Part shown: positions 34,795 through 45,877 of the stretch, in pieces
How positions within the stretch are numbered: position 1 is the stretch's first letter
Layout: every line of letters begins with the position of its first letter
Source of the DNA: Lethocerus indicus
Taxonomy: Eukaryota > Arthropoda > Insecta > Hemiptera > Belostomatidae
Length of the DNA stretch: 64,000 nucleotides
NCBI GenBank assembly: GCA_019843655.1
Contig: JACDQD010000107.1
Coordinates: 336,501 to 400,500 of the forward strand
Reading direction: 5' to 3'
Notes under the pieces: model-generated
Database searches by the model: none
Seen by the model: only the letters and a program-made list of their open reading frames with translations
Told to the model about the DNA's origin: nothing
Program-made: the position numbers and the translations under genes

Positions 34795-35013
34795 TTAGGT
34801 GTAGCCAAAAGTAATCGACAATTTGATCAAATGTATTTTGGACTCTTGAGGAGTTCCTCAAGAGAGGGAATCGAAAATTTGCCGGAAAAATGGCCGGAGA
34901 GTTGTCGACAATATCGGTGAATATATAGTAGATTAATAATTGATATTTCTTTTTTAGCAAAATAAAATGAATTCCAAAGTCAAAATGTTGATTACTTTTG
35001 GGTACCCCTAATA
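34795..35013 (+). mobile_element. M1 MITE, left part of a segmental duplication
   Basis: Full length. The 210 bp after it are duplicated together with a second M1 copy at 48914. Confidence 0.92.
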
Positions 35014-35225
35014 ATTAAATTCAATTCAGGTTTCGGGGTGATATTTATTATTTCCTTCGAAACTGCCGGCGGAGCGAATAGAAGAGCGAAAAACCGCTAG
35101 AAAACAGTTATTGGATGGAAAAACAAAATCTGGCGTAACTTCAACAATGAACCGGAAGTTTGTGAACGCACAGTTTCGTCTTTTTTCGTGCTACGATTTT
35201 TGAACGACTCAGCGGCAGTTTCACT
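34795..35225. repeat. Segmental duplication, copy A (M1 plus 210 bp)
   Basis: Matches 48914-49343 throughout, including CCTTCGAAACTGCCGGCGGA and GAACGACTCAGCGGCAGTTT. Confidence 0.92.
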
Positions 35226-35403
35226 AATTTGTTTTTTCGTATCCACTCTAAATTCTGTCTCCAATTCCGTGTCCAATTAAAGATAAATAAAATACTATCC
35301 CATTTTTCTGGTTTCCCAATACAATAGAAATACCGGAATAGCAGAGTCTTACGCGAACCTACCGGAAGTTAGTGCTCGGAATTTATTTCACTATTATTAA
35401 ATA

Positions 35404-35648
35404 CCGTAGATTTGTTGTATTTCTGTCTCCTCTCTCGACGGTTCGGTCTTTTGCTAAAACCGGTTTCGGCCGCTCGCCCCATCTTCAGTAGCGGTGTTAG
35501 TCACTAGTTTGGATGTACACACCGCTACTGATGATGGCGAGCGGCCGAAACCGGTCTAGCAAAAGACCAAACCGGCGAGAGAGGAGAAAGAAACACAACA
35601 AATCTACGGTATTCCAACCCCTCGCAGACCACAAAACAAGTATGTTAA
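35404..35648. mobile_element. HP foldback element with exact 14-bp TSD
   Basis: Starts CCGTAGATTTGTTG and ends ACAAGTATGTTAA. The exact 14-bp repeat ACTATTATTAAATA flanks it (35390-35403, 35649-35662). The right arm carries the best hammerhead core in the window (CTGATGA). Confidence 0.95.
35524..35560 (+). ncRNA. Hammerhead ribozyme motif with consensus CUGAUGA core
   Basis: Same fold as at 28318, but the core is the canonical CTGATGA (35528-35534). Stem I GCTA/TAGC, stem II GGC/GCC, GAA, stem III ACC/GGT, predicted cleavage after C35556. Confidence 0.65.
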
Positions 35649-35739
35649 ACTATTATTAAATAAGACAACAGGAATAAATAAGAATTTGATTTATTATTTT
35701 CAGACCATTTTTGTCCTACTTCAATTTTAGCTCAATAAA

Positions 35740-35742
<3 letters not shown>

Positions 35743-35793
<51 letters not shown>
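35743..35793. repeat. (TA)n microsatellite
   Basis: About 50 bp, 80 bp beyond an HP copy. Confidence 0.95.
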
Positions 35794-35797
<4 letters not shown>

Positions 35798-35932
35798 GAA
35801 AAAACTGAAGTGTAGTAACATTTTGGCGGAAATAGAATATAAATAGATTAATAAAAAAATATACACCTTCGTTAGCCGTTCAACTCCCGCTGACCGAGGT
35901 CCATCCCACAATCTTTAAGCGATCCATTAGAT

Positions 35933-36240
35933 TAATATACCTGTTTTGTGGTCTCCGAGGGGTTGGAATATACCGTAGGTTCGTGATGTTTCTGTCCTCC
36001 TCTCGCCGGTTTGGTCTTTTGCTAGACCGGTTTGTCGGCCGCTCGCCATCTTCAGTAGCGCTGTGTGTCAGTCACTGTTAAGCACTTTGGATGTTCTCTT
36101 GGGCATCCTCACTGCTGCACTGTCACTTTCACATGTACTGTAGTGTTTGTCAGTATGTCAGTCGTTTATATATATTATATGTGTTCTGTTATTGTTATTG
36201 GGGGTTGTGTTTGTCTTCGGATTTTGTGGTGGTTGGGCCG
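35933..36240 (+). mobile_element. HP left arm plus loop (right arm missing)
   Basis: Runs from AATATACCTGTTTTGTGG through the ribozyme core (GT inserted before CGGCC) into a loop with TATATATATTATATG and GGGGGTTGTGTTTGTCTTC. Confidence 0.82.
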
Positions 36241-36354
36241 GTGTGATCCTTTAATAGGATTATATCAATTAGAGTTGAAAGGGTCGGTGAAATTTCACTT
36301 TATTGTTTACAAGATTGGTGACGGGTGACACTCCGCTTCTCGGTCTTTCTCCAG

Positions 36355-36539
36355 GCCGTCATTAAATGTCACCGGTCACACCGGAACATTCCCGGTTCGG
36401 CTTCGGCTGATCTCTTCCCGATTTCCAAGAGCGAGAGGGCCAAAAAAAATCGTCTCAAGAAAGTTCAAAGGCAGACATTATTGTCGAGCGTTGTAAATTG
36501 TGTCAACACCCCGCCGAATGAATCGATTCACAGCGGTCT
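36355..36539 (+). CDS. Candidate internal exon with strong splice sites
   Basis: Acceptor GGTCTTTCTCCAG (36342-36354) and donor CT|GTAAGT (36540) bracket 185 bp. One phase is fully open: it contains SADLFPISKSERAKKNRLKK, a basic helix-like stretch, then VQRQTLLSSVVNCVNTPPNE. It sits between two HP foldback elements. No partner exons were identified, so it could be a fossil exon. Confidence 0.33.
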
Positions 36540-36881
36540 GTAAGTTTTCTCGTCTCTCAGTCGCGGCATTTCCCTTTTCCACTTTTCCCCCCTTCACAAC
36601 TCCCTCAACTCCCGTTTCGCACGAGCTTTTCAAAACAGAATAAGGGCCCAAAGTAATTGCGGATTTGACCGACAGTATTTGTAGACCTGTTATTATACCG
36701 CAGATTTCGTGTGTTTCTGTCTCCTCTCGCCGGTTTGGTCTCATCTTTTGCTAGACCTGTTTCGGCCGCTCGCCGTCTTCAGTAGCGCTGTGTTAGTAAT
36801 GTCTTTTGACACTTTGGATGTTTTCTGGGCATCCTCACTGCACTGTCACTGTCACTTGTACTGCGTACTTGTCAGTTTGTC

Positions 36882-36883
<2 letters not shown>

Positions 36884-36942
<59 letters not shown>
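36884..36942. repeat. (TA)n microsatellite in an HP loop
   Basis: About 59 bp between the loop motif CAGTTTGTCGTG and the LTR-like insertion. Confidence 0.97.
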
Positions 36943-36944
<2 letters not shown>

Positions 36945-36945
36945 T

Positions 36946-37228
36946 TAAGAGAGGGCTAGCAGCCCAAAAGGTATTAGAAAGATAAACATAAACAGTAAGA
37001 GAAGGCTAGGAGCCCAAAAGGAATTGGAAAGATAAACATAAACAACTATAGATTTGGCAAAGCCCTTTGTCAGAACAACCTTTATATATGAGGAGCCGGG
37101 CAGAGCCCGGCAGTCGAGTCTTGTCTTTGATTGAGTGCGTGTGCTTGTAGCTATTATTTTTCTGTGCAATAAAATTTATCATTTTTTAAAAACTCTCTTT
37201 TCGACCGGGATAGTCTAACTTATATATA
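36946..37228 (+). mobile_element. Probable solo LTR
   Basis: The sequence has the order of an LTR: a TATA-like TTTATATATGAGGAG, a start-region hairpin (GCCGGGCAGAGCCCGGC), then about 80 bp later GCAATAAAATTTATC, a polyadenylation signal. A 45-bp direct repeat (GGCTAGCAGCCCAAAAGG and GGCTAGGAGCCCAAAAGG) lies at its start. The ends form a short inverted pair (AAGTTA../..TAACTT) within TATATA flanks. No internal coding region is adjacent, so it is solo. Confidence 0.55.
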
Positions 37229-37339
37229 CTGAGTATCTTGTTATTGTGTTATTGACAAACACCACAGTACAATTGATAGTGACAGTGCAGTGAGGATGAC
37301 CTGTAAGACATCCAAAGTGCCAACAGTGACTGAAACAGC

Positions 37340-37376
37340 GCTACTGAAGATGGCGAGCGGCCGAAACCGGTCTGGC
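37340..37376 (+). ncRNA. Hammerhead ribozyme motif
   Basis: As at 30682, with the TGGC stem I variant and an intact core. Confidence 0.55.
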
Positions 37377-37419
37377 AAAAGACCAAACCAGCGAGAGGAG
37401 ACTAAAACACCACAATCCT

Positions 37420-37422
<3 letters not shown>

Positions 37423-37468
<46 letters not shown>
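37423..37468. repeat. (TA)n microsatellite at an HP end
   Basis: Starts immediately after the right HP terminus CCTAAGG. Other (TA)n tracts: 16289-16318, 23100-23120, 45820-45852, 49342-49372, 58347-58391, 58676-58710. Confidence 0.97.
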
Positions 37469-37469
<1 letters not shown>

Positions 37470-37471
<2 letters not shown>

Positions 37472-38199
37472 GTGGCTCAGGTAAAGTACATGATATCACC
37501 TCCTCTGAGGTAAGATGGTATTACATAGACCCACGAATCACCCGAGTTTAGTGATTTCTCTCTCTCTCTCTCTCTCCCTCACTTTGTCTGTCGTTCTCTA
37601 TTGTATTATATAATTTTAAAGGCTCAATTTACGAGAAAGCCTGTGAAGGAGAGCAGTAGTAACAGAGGCAATATTGTGTGCCAATAGGAGGATACGTTTT
37701 AGTAACAATTTTCAAGCGAAGGAAAATCGGTAAAAATTTCGTTTTTTTCCTCAATGAGAGATATTTTTTTTCATATCGGACACGAGTCGCTGCCCTCCGT
37801 TGGGGGCGACCTCAGGATGTACGTGTCATCAGTAGCGGTAACGAGAATGGGCTACGGGCCCATGAACCTTGACATTGCCCATGAGGCAATGGGCCCCCCT
37901 CATCCCCATTGCTCATGACCCCATTAGCGGTGCAATTCCGGCCTCGACAGTCACTTGCAATTCATAATTAATAGTCGTCGATCGTCCCGCCAAAGGCCGC
38001 GAAACGCCTGCCACGTGATTCATCGCAGTCCCATTCAGACGTAGCGTCCAAGGAGTACGATACGGTGACGAAGTTTATTTGTCGGAAAATCGGAAAGTGA
38101 AACAGCTTAAAGGGGAATAAATTTTTTCAAAATTACACAAAACACTATATTTTTCAACGACCTTGACGCGCCAAGACCTTGAATTTCGGCTTAGGCCAA
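37470..38199. other. Gene-free stretch
   Basis: Contains a short inverted pair around 37870-37915 (CATTGCCCATGAGGCAATG). No gene seen. Confidence 0.45.
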
Positions 38200-38430
38200 C
38201 GGCAGGATCGGTCACTCAACACGAAAACTGGGCTGAAAAATACCGAATAACTGGCTTTTCATCGCCAGTTTCGGGGCTGAAAAGCGGGTTCAAAAAGATT
38301 TTCAAGGCTGAAACGAAGTTTCAACAGGTTTTTTCCGACTCATAAAATGGTTTTTCGACGCCTATACTGTCGGTCCGGAAACCGGGTTTTTTCAACGCGA
38401 AATGCGGTTTGAAAAGTTGTTTTTGAACGC
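38200..38430. repeat. Degenerate short-period array (GGTTTTTCRACGC..AAA)
   Basis: Imprecise 35-45 bp units such as GTTTTTGAACGC, CGGGTTCAAAAAG and GTTTCAACAGG. Related patches occur at 38815-38915, 43170-43195 and 47220-47425. Confidence 0.6.
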
Positions 38431-38917
38431 ATAAAACTGAACGAATATAATCTGAGAATTGAAAATAACAATGCGAAAGCTAAGAAAAAAAAATCGTTTT
38501 ATCGATATTTATCATTTACGCAGGATTGTAAGCTACAACACTTATTTATTCGAGAATAAAATATAGCCTTTTTCCGTGGAACGAAAGCGCGGTATATCAA
38601 AATTGTCCACCGAAATATAAGTTGATCCAGGAGCGGCAATAAAATTCTTCTGAACCGCTTTCCGAAAATCAAAATCCAAAATTAAAATAAATATTTGGAT
38701 TAATTTTGTATTTTTTTTGCCAAGACAATGTTCTAAAGTGTATTTTTTTTTAATTTTTTTTTTTTTGGCCGGTTTTTTCAAAAAATTTTCGCGTTAAGTG
38801 GTTAAATGTTGCTGTTCAAGGTAAAAACCGGGGTGAAAAGTAGTTTTTCAATTCAGGAAACGGGTTCAAAACTAGTTTTTCAACGCAGAAATAGGTCGAG
38901 AAGTTAAGTGTTATTGT

Positions 38918-39253
38918 AGGCCGGGTTCCAACGCCCCAAGCGGTGCGATTTGGAACCACCGGTGGGTCTGGATCGAATAAACGGGCTGTCTATTTTGTTT
39001 TTACCATTTTCGCTTTAATTAACAGAATTTTAATTGCAGTTTTAATATAATGCAGATAGAATTGAGAAACTGGGCGATATGTTGTTGCGTTGTTGGAAAT
39101 ATAATGTTATTATAGGCCGGTCTCCTCCAGCGCCCCCAGCGGTGTAATTTGGAACCACCGGCGGATCTAGATCAAATAAACGAGCTGTCTATTTTGTTTT
39201 TACCATTTTCGCTTTAATTAACAGAGCTTTAATTGCGGTTTTAATATAATGTA
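38918..39253. repeat. Tandem duplication of a ~195-bp unit
   Basis: 38921-39113 and 39114-39253 share TTTGGAACCACCGG, CTGTCTATTTTGTTTTTACC and CGCTTTAATTAACAGA. Moderate divergence. Confidence 0.88.
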
Positions 39254-39370
39254 GGTGGAATTGGGCGATATGTTTGTTGTTGAAAAAATAACGATTGATT
39301 TGTCCGGAGGTTTGGATCGACTGAAAAGTTTAATTCCACTTGGAAAGGAAATTGTGCCCGTTTTCACTCG
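39238..39370. repeat. Repeat shared with 43195-43320
   Basis: AATAACGATTGATTTGTCC, GGTTTGGATCGACTGAAAAG and TTAATTCCACTTGGAAAGG recur at 43195-43320. Confidence 0.85.
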
Positions 39371-39727
39371 AGCCGGGGGGTCGGGAAAATGTTTTCCTTT
39401 TTCTTCCGATTTTTCCGCTACCCCTCGCCCAACCCCACGCCGCAACTCCAATCAGGAAGCGGACTTCTTTTCTGGTAAATAACAGAAAGGCCGTCGCCGA
39501 TAGGCCCAATTTATCCAGGTTTTCTCCCTAATTTTTAACATCTCTCCCCCATCCGTTTAGATTTCTTTGTCCCGCTCTTCCAAATTTTTTTCCAGTCCCG
39601 CGGAAGATTCGCCCAAGTGAAATTCGGTTAAGCGACCGTTTACGATAAATATTCCCAAAAAAGAAAATTCCGCCATGTTTAAAAACATTTTTTACAAGTT
39701 TGTAATACCCGTTTTGCAGTTTTACCA

Positions 39728-39886
39728 GACAATTTGATAAGATGTATTTTTGTCTTGAGGAGTTCTTCAAGAGGGGGGGAATCGAAAATTTGCCGGAAAA
39801 TTGGCCGGAAAAGTGGTGGTTTTTTTAGCAAAATAAAATTAATTTCAAAGTCAAAATGTTGCGATTACTTTTGGGTACCCCAAATA
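39728..39886 (+). mobile_element. M1 MITE, internally deleted
   Basis: Lacks the left terminus and the ATATAGTAGATTAATAATT interior; ends GCGATTACTTTTGGGTACCC. Confidence 0.8.
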
Positions 39887-40311
39887 GTAGTAAGTGAAGT
39901 AAACGCGGAATCAAAGTCCGACTGTTAAAATTGTTAAAATTTTAAACTGAGTGAGCTATCGCTGTTTCATTAGCATATTCTTTTCTTTTTTTTTTGTTAA
40001 TTTGAGTTTAAATTATGCCCCCTTTCGAGTTTATCTATTATTAAACGATGAGTTATTTCCAATTACATTTTAACCGTTTCATATTACATAGAAATATGAG
40101 ACACTGGTTTTTTTTTTTTTAAAATCGGTTCCGCTCCGTAAAAATTGGGGAGCGGAGCTAATTGAGAATCGTGTTATGCAACAGAAACAACCTTTGGTTT
40201 GATCGTAAATCAAACCGAATACCGAATTAATAATTCATTGGGGGTTTCACCTCTTCCCCCGTTTTTCAACAATATACCGGCGAGTATAGATATTATATAC
40301 TTAAATTTCCG

Positions 40312-40530
40312 GTTAAAATGCGGAATAGGGGGCCACTGATAAACTGATAATCTGTTCCATTCGATATCGTGACGTACGCTGTATTATTATTATTATTATT
40401 TTACTTATAGAAGCATGACATCTTTTGTGGGGCTATGGAAAGGTCGAGTATGTATTTTTTCACAGTTTTTTCAGAGTTTGAGGCACGAGAAGTGCGGAAA
40501 GAGTGATTGAGATATGTACGAATCTTGGAT
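40312..40530. repeat. Dispersed repeat R3, second copy
   Basis: Shares both end motifs with 33563-33856, but the inner block (GCATGACATCTTTTGTGG, GAGATATGTACGAATC) is inverted relative to that copy. Confidence 0.7.
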
Positions 40531-40698
40531 CGGTCACGAGATAGTTATGTGTGCGTCCTGAATGCGGAAAGAATACGTCTCTCGGACCGGATAATTTATT
40601 GCCGGTCGATATTAGTTGTATTACAAAATTGAACCTTTTGTACAATTGATAGTTTCCGGGGCGAAGGTCACAACAACGGTAGAAATAGATATCGATAT

Positions 40699-40872
40699 AT
40701 TAGGGGTACCCAAGAGTAATCACAACATTTTGACTTTGGAATTCATTTTATTTTGCTAAAAAAGAAACTTTTCCACTTTTCCGTCAAATGTTCGATTCCC
40801 CTCTCTTGAAGAACTCCTCAAGACCGAAATACATCTTATCAAATTGTCGATTACTTTTGGGTACACCTAATA
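40699..40872 (-). mobile_element. M1 MITE, reverse, internally deleted
   Basis: TTAGGGGTACCCAAGAGTAA to TTTTGGGTACACCTAATA; about 40 bp of the interior are missing. Confidence 0.88.
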
Positions 40873-41359
40873 GAATGAATGTACCGACAATCGGGTACAA
40901 AAAGGTGGTTGACTTAGTAAGAATAATGGCAATATGTACGTTACTTATATATAGTAATTAGTACGCAGGGTATTACTAATCTTCGCTGCTATTTCAATGA
41001 TAAAATATATTTTTTTTCTATGAATTATACATAGTACAAATTTTCTATTCATACATGAATCCCGGACACTTATGTACACGAGTATTAGTGCTAGGAGTAT
41101 TTGAATTTTGTAAAGTTTTAATACGGTAATCGTGAAAAGTCCCGGAACTCGAGCTAAAATCATTCAGACACTTTGAAAATTCTGAAAATGTTATCAGTGC
41201 CCCCCCCCTATTCTGCATTTTAACCAAATTTCCTTTAGGTTTCGTCAACTAATCGACTTCTGTATGTTTTTCTCTTTTGTGTGATTTGCCCGGTAAAAGA
41301 AACCGCTGCAACTTTTTGACACGAATATGCCAGTTTCACCAACAGTTTTAAAGGAAGAT

Positions 41360-41830
41360 CACCGCACTGGCGGTTTTTAAGCCGTCCTGGAAGCGGGATA
41401 ACTTAAGAGGAACTTAACTGGTCGACCCTTGGGTGTGTTCAGGTCATGATGAATTTATACCATCCCCCCGGGTATGTTTCTAACCGAACAATCCATAAAT
41501 CCGACATCGCTCGCATCCAACAAACATTCCAGTCAAAAGTCCTTCCTACAATCCTTAATGCTCACCCCGGGATATGTTTCTAGCCGAACAATCCATAATG
41601 ACCTCTCAACATACCCCGACAGTGGACGAAGTCGCAAAATCCCGCTTCCTTAAATTCCATTCCAGCCTCTCTCCACATCCAAATCCACTCCCTTCAGTCC
41701 CTTTCCTCTTCTACCCACCCGTCATCCCCTTAAACGCCACCGGCCCAGAGACTTTCTGTAGGCCGGATACAGGTCGAAAGTACCATCACTGGACGGCGCC
41801 ATTGTACCTATAACTAGTTACAATAAAAAA
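41360..41830 (+). mobile_element. Non-LTR retrotransposon 3' region, opposite orientation
   Basis: Ends ATTGTACCTATAACTAGTTA then CAATAAAAAAATGA. The segment GTATGTTTCTAACCGAACAA is duplicated internally (41472 and 41574). Confidence 0.65.
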
Positions 41831-42050
41831 ATGATGAATTATGCGATCGGAAACATACCCCGTGGGGAACATTGAGGACGGTTGGGAAAGACTTTCGACA
41901 GGAATATCCGGACATATAAGACTGAATTTTCAGTTTAAAATTACGTACGTCACCCGCTGAAATCCACTTTGAAACTGCTGCAAGTATATACTGCTTTTCT
42001 TCTCGAGTATGTCATAAAGCCCGGAGAAATTCAAAGAGTTGAATCGAAAG

Positions 42051-42051
<1 letters not shown>

Positions 42052-42121
<70 letters not shown>
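42052..42121. repeat. (CT)n microsatellite, ~70 bp
   Basis: Pure CT. Shorter (CT)n occurs at 37558-37578, 43041-43060 and 43333-43355. Confidence 0.97.
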
Positions 42122-42123
<2 letters not shown>

Positions 42124-42336
42124 CTCGCTAGAAAGTGGTCACTGCTCCGAGTATTCATCGGAGATCCGAATGCTTTCTTCGCGAGGCGCATTTCGTTTCA
42201 GATCGAAAAGCGACGTTAAACTCGTACCAAGAGAAAGGACCAATTCGAATTCGGGGCCTCTTGTTGTACTGCAGTGATTCAAACTTGATTTTTCCCGGCT
42301 CATATACCCGTTTTAACTTGTCCACTGTCTTATTTA

Positions 42337-42630
42337 ATATACCTGTTTTTAATGGTCTGCTGTTTCTGTCTCCTCTCTCACTGGTTTGGTCTTTTGCCAG
42401 ACCGGTTTCGGCCGCCGCTCGCCATCTTCAGTAGCGCTGTGTCAGTCACTGTCGGCACTTACAGGATGTTCGGCTGTACTGTCAGTGACATGTGAAAAAG
42501 TGACAGTGCGCCCAAAAAACGTCCAAAGTGCTAACACAGCGCTACTGAAGATGGCGAGCAGCCGAAACCGGTCTGGCAAAAGACCAAACCAGTGAGAGAG
42601 GAGACAGAAACATCACGAACCTACAATATC
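42337..42630. mobile_element. HP foldback element
   Basis: Starts AATATACCTGTTTTTAATGG. The left-arm ribozyme has a 3-bp insertion (GCCGCCGCTC); the right-arm motif at 42541-42577 is intact except for one loop change. Confidence 0.87.
42541..42577 (+). ncRNA. Hammerhead ribozyme motif
   Basis: As at 28318 with loop GAGCA and stem I variant TGGC; all paired positions are kept. Confidence 0.55.
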
Positions 42631-43194
42631 CATTGAAATCAAGGGGGTGTTGTCCGCTTGCCAACGTTTCGGAACTCTCATACAGCGGCCGCATCATCTG
42701 TCTAACTAATAATTTACCGGTAAATAACAATTTACCCAATCGTAGAATAGCTTATTTGACAAATAAAAAAATGGTATACCTAAGGGTAGTTTTTACTACC
42801 GTATATTCTGGTTGGCACGTGGCCTCGAGACCCTGATGTTTGGAACCGGTATCGGAGTTCCGAAACGTCGGTAGAGAGATGGGGCCCACTTTTTGTTATA
42901 CAAATAACTTTATTTTTCAATAAATGTACGTAGATATTGATTTAGACGTGCATTCCGGCCGACGGACCTTGCTACATTTATTTGCTTAATTATCAATACT
43001 AAAACTACACGAATTTATTCAATTTTTTGTAATATCTAGCCTCTCTCTCTCTCTCTCTACCATCTCAGTATTGTTCAAACGAAAGGTAAATGTGCAATTA
43101 GCGTTGATCGAAATAATTTTCACGGAAATTTCCCTCGATTAAATTCGCAAATTGGTATTGCTAGTGCTAGAAAAAACTAGTTTTTCGACGAAAA

Positions 43195-43320
43195 AATAGT
43201 TTTAATAGAATGTAGATAAAATTGAGATACGTTTGTTGGAAAAATAACGATCGATTTGTCCTGAGGTTTGGATCGATGGAAAAGCTTAATTCCACTTGGA
43301 AGGAAATTTTTCCCTTTTAA
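43195..43320. repeat. Repeat shared with 39238-39370
   Basis: Second copy (AATAACGATCGATTTGTCC, TTAATTCCACTTGGAAGG). Confidence 0.85.
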
Positions 43321-43702
43321 GCCGTCACGAGATACCTCTCTCTCTCTCTCTCTCTGACTATGCAATTCGCATTAATCGAAATAATTTTCACAGAAATTTC
43401 CCCCGATTAAATTCGTCCCGCTGGCGCAATACGACGGCTGTTATATTATTGTTGCGTTAAAATATTTTCCCTTTTCCGCGTACCGTCGTCGCTGGATTTC
43501 CGTGTAATTTTATATTACGCTTATTATTATTATGATTGCGCAATAGGTCGCGACGAATTCATGGACTGTTCCATTACTTATATTTCGGCAGTTTTTCGCC
43601 TATTTATTGCGCCAGGAAAGTCTACAGTCGGAATATGCTGAAAGTTTTCCCGAAACATATGCGGAGGTTCTTCCTGGGGTTATTGCGCAATCCAACCCCA
43701 AT

Positions 43703-43790
43703 TTAACCCTCTATGGGCCGAATTTTTATTTTAAATCCAAAAAAATTTTGGAAATCAGCAATTATATACCCATATAAACCTATATATATA
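43703..43790 (+). mobile_element. P1 MITE, 5' fragment
   Basis: TTAACCCTCTATGGGCCGAA to ATACCCATATAAACCTATA, then truncated. Confidence 0.72.
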
Positions 43791-44679
43791 AGTGATTTTG
43801 TAAGTTAGTTGTAAATTCCGTTTTTAGGTCAGTTTATATAAGTTAGTTTGTGTTTTTCAAGTAGTTTTTCTTAAACGCATACTGCACTGGCCGACGTCTT
43901 CTGAAGATTGAGGAGAAACAGTTCAAAACTAATTTTATCCTTAATTATCGACGATTACACTCATGTTTCGAGATGAAAACCAAATTGATTTTGCCGATTT
44001 TTATGCAATACCTCAACGTGCAATGCCGGTTTTTACTGCGTGCAACGGAGGACACGACACAACGCACGAAAGTCACGATTCGTTAATTCGATCGAAACTT
44101 TCCGCACGCTTTTATTCGTCCGCAAATGAATTTCATTCGTGAAAAGAATTCGTGCACGCGATTGGTAAACATCATCGGTACGGAACGGTTCGCACACAAT
44201 TCGGATATATAAATAAATCCATACCGATTTTCAGCTAATAGCCAGCTTCCAGTATCAATTGGTAATTTACCAGTTTTTTTTTTTTTACCACCATTAATAT
44301 ACCGTTTAGTGGGCGCAACAACCCGAATAAGTCAACATCATCCGGGTATAATTCGTCGTTACCGAAACAATTTCGGCCGCTTATATAATTCCTATCCTCA
44401 CCGTTTATTATACCCGGTCCTTCTACCGAATATTTTCCCCGATCGAGGACATAATAAGGACCCGGGCATATCTCCGGACATAATAAGTAACACTATCAGC
44501 AATAAGTATACCTAGTTGTATTCATTTCAAGTTACGGACACTTATACAATTTGTTTTTCTTAGAATAAATCTAAAAATAAATTGAATAAAATATTGAAAA
44601 ATTGGAGTACCAGCTGTGGCACTTTAAAATACATGTCACCATGTTGGATTATACTCTATAAATTTCAAATTTTTGGCTC
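43791..44679. other. Gene-free stretch
   Basis: Single-copy-looking AT-rich DNA. GACATAATAAG occurs twice near 44447-44485. No exon supported. Confidence 0.45.
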
Positions 44680-45340
44680 TTCGTTCGTTCGTTCGTTCGT
44701 TCCTTAGTTCGTTCCTTAGTGCGTTCCTTCGTTCGTTCGTTCCTTCGTTCGTTCCTTCGTTCGTTCGTTCGTTCGTTCCTTCGTTCGTTCGTTCCTTCGT
44801 TCGTTCGTTCCTTCGTTCGTTCCTTCGTTCGTTCGTTCGTTCGTTCCTTCGTTCGTTCCTTCGTTCGTTCCTTCGTTCGTTCCTTCGTTCGTTCCTTCGT
44901 TCGTTCCTTCGTTCCTTTGCGCGTTCCTTCGTTCGTTCGTTCGTTCGTTCCTTAGTTCGTTCCTTCGTTCGTTCCTTCGTTCCTTCGTTCGTTCCTTCGT
45001 TCCTTCCTTCGTTCGTTCGTTCCTTCGTTCCTTAGTTCGTTCCTTCGTTCGTTCGTTCCTTCGTTCGTTCGTTCGTTCTTCGTTCGTTCCTTCGTTCGTT
45101 CCTTCGTTCGTTCGTTCCTTCGTTCGTTCCTTCGTTCCTTCGTTCCTTCGTTCGTTCGTTCCTTCGTTCGTTCCTTCGTTCCTTCGTTCGTTCCTTCGTT
45201 CGTTCGTTCCTTCGTTCGTTCCTTCGTTCCTTAGTTCGTTCCTTCGTTCATTTCTCCGTTTCTGCGTTCGTTCCTTCGTTCCTTCGATCGTTCCTTAGTT
45301 CGTTCCTTCGTTCCTTCGTTCTTTCATTCGTTCGTTCCTT
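44680..45340. repeat. (TTCG/TTCC)n tetranucleotide array, ~660 bp
   Basis: Continuous GTTC/CTTC units. It creates a spurious plus-strand frame of repeated Arg-Ser-Phe; not a gene. Confidence 0.97.
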
Positions 45341-45877
45341 CGTGAGAGAGTGAGGAGGGGGATGAGGAAGAAGAGAGAGAAAAAACGAAATTCGGCCTCC
45401 CTTGACATATTTGCCGTGCGCCATTGTCCCGCTACTTCCTCACCGAATTTGCATCACAATGGGGGCCGGTCGCGTTTTTTCAACAACAACAAAAAAAAAA
45501 ACGGGGAAATTTTAATAACTTCATTTTATAGACTGTCAACACGGGGGTGGGGGTGGGGGTGGGGGGCGGTTGGCCCATTATTGTAATGGGCACCGTGCAA
45601 ATTCACGCACCCCGTGTTCCGCTCGTACGTATTTTCGTTCAGCGTTCACCGTCAGATTATTCAATTTTCACTTTTCTCCAGCCAAAAGGGGAATAAACAG
45701 TAGTGTGTGACAATCAACAGTCAACAATCAATCTTGTATGTAATAGGCGCAACGGATTAATTTATCCCAGGACGATAAAAAACTGTTTAATGTATACTGA
45801 GAGTTAAAACTTAATACTATATATATACTATTATAGTATATATATATATAGTTGTCTGCTGAAATTCACTTTGAAAA

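Larger units (their letters stand above)
36697..37420. mobile_element. HP foldback element interrupted by an LTR-like insertion
   Basis: Left arm 36697-36885, then (TA)n, then a 280-bp insertion (about 36946-37228), then loop and right arm to 37420 ending CACAATCCTAAGGT. A second (TA)n tract follows at 37423. Confidence 0.87.

Noticed and set aside
44673..45035. 120-residue Arg-Ser-Phe repeat protein
   Set aside because: Translation of a (TTCG/TTCC)n microsatellite; other frames and lengths are equally open.
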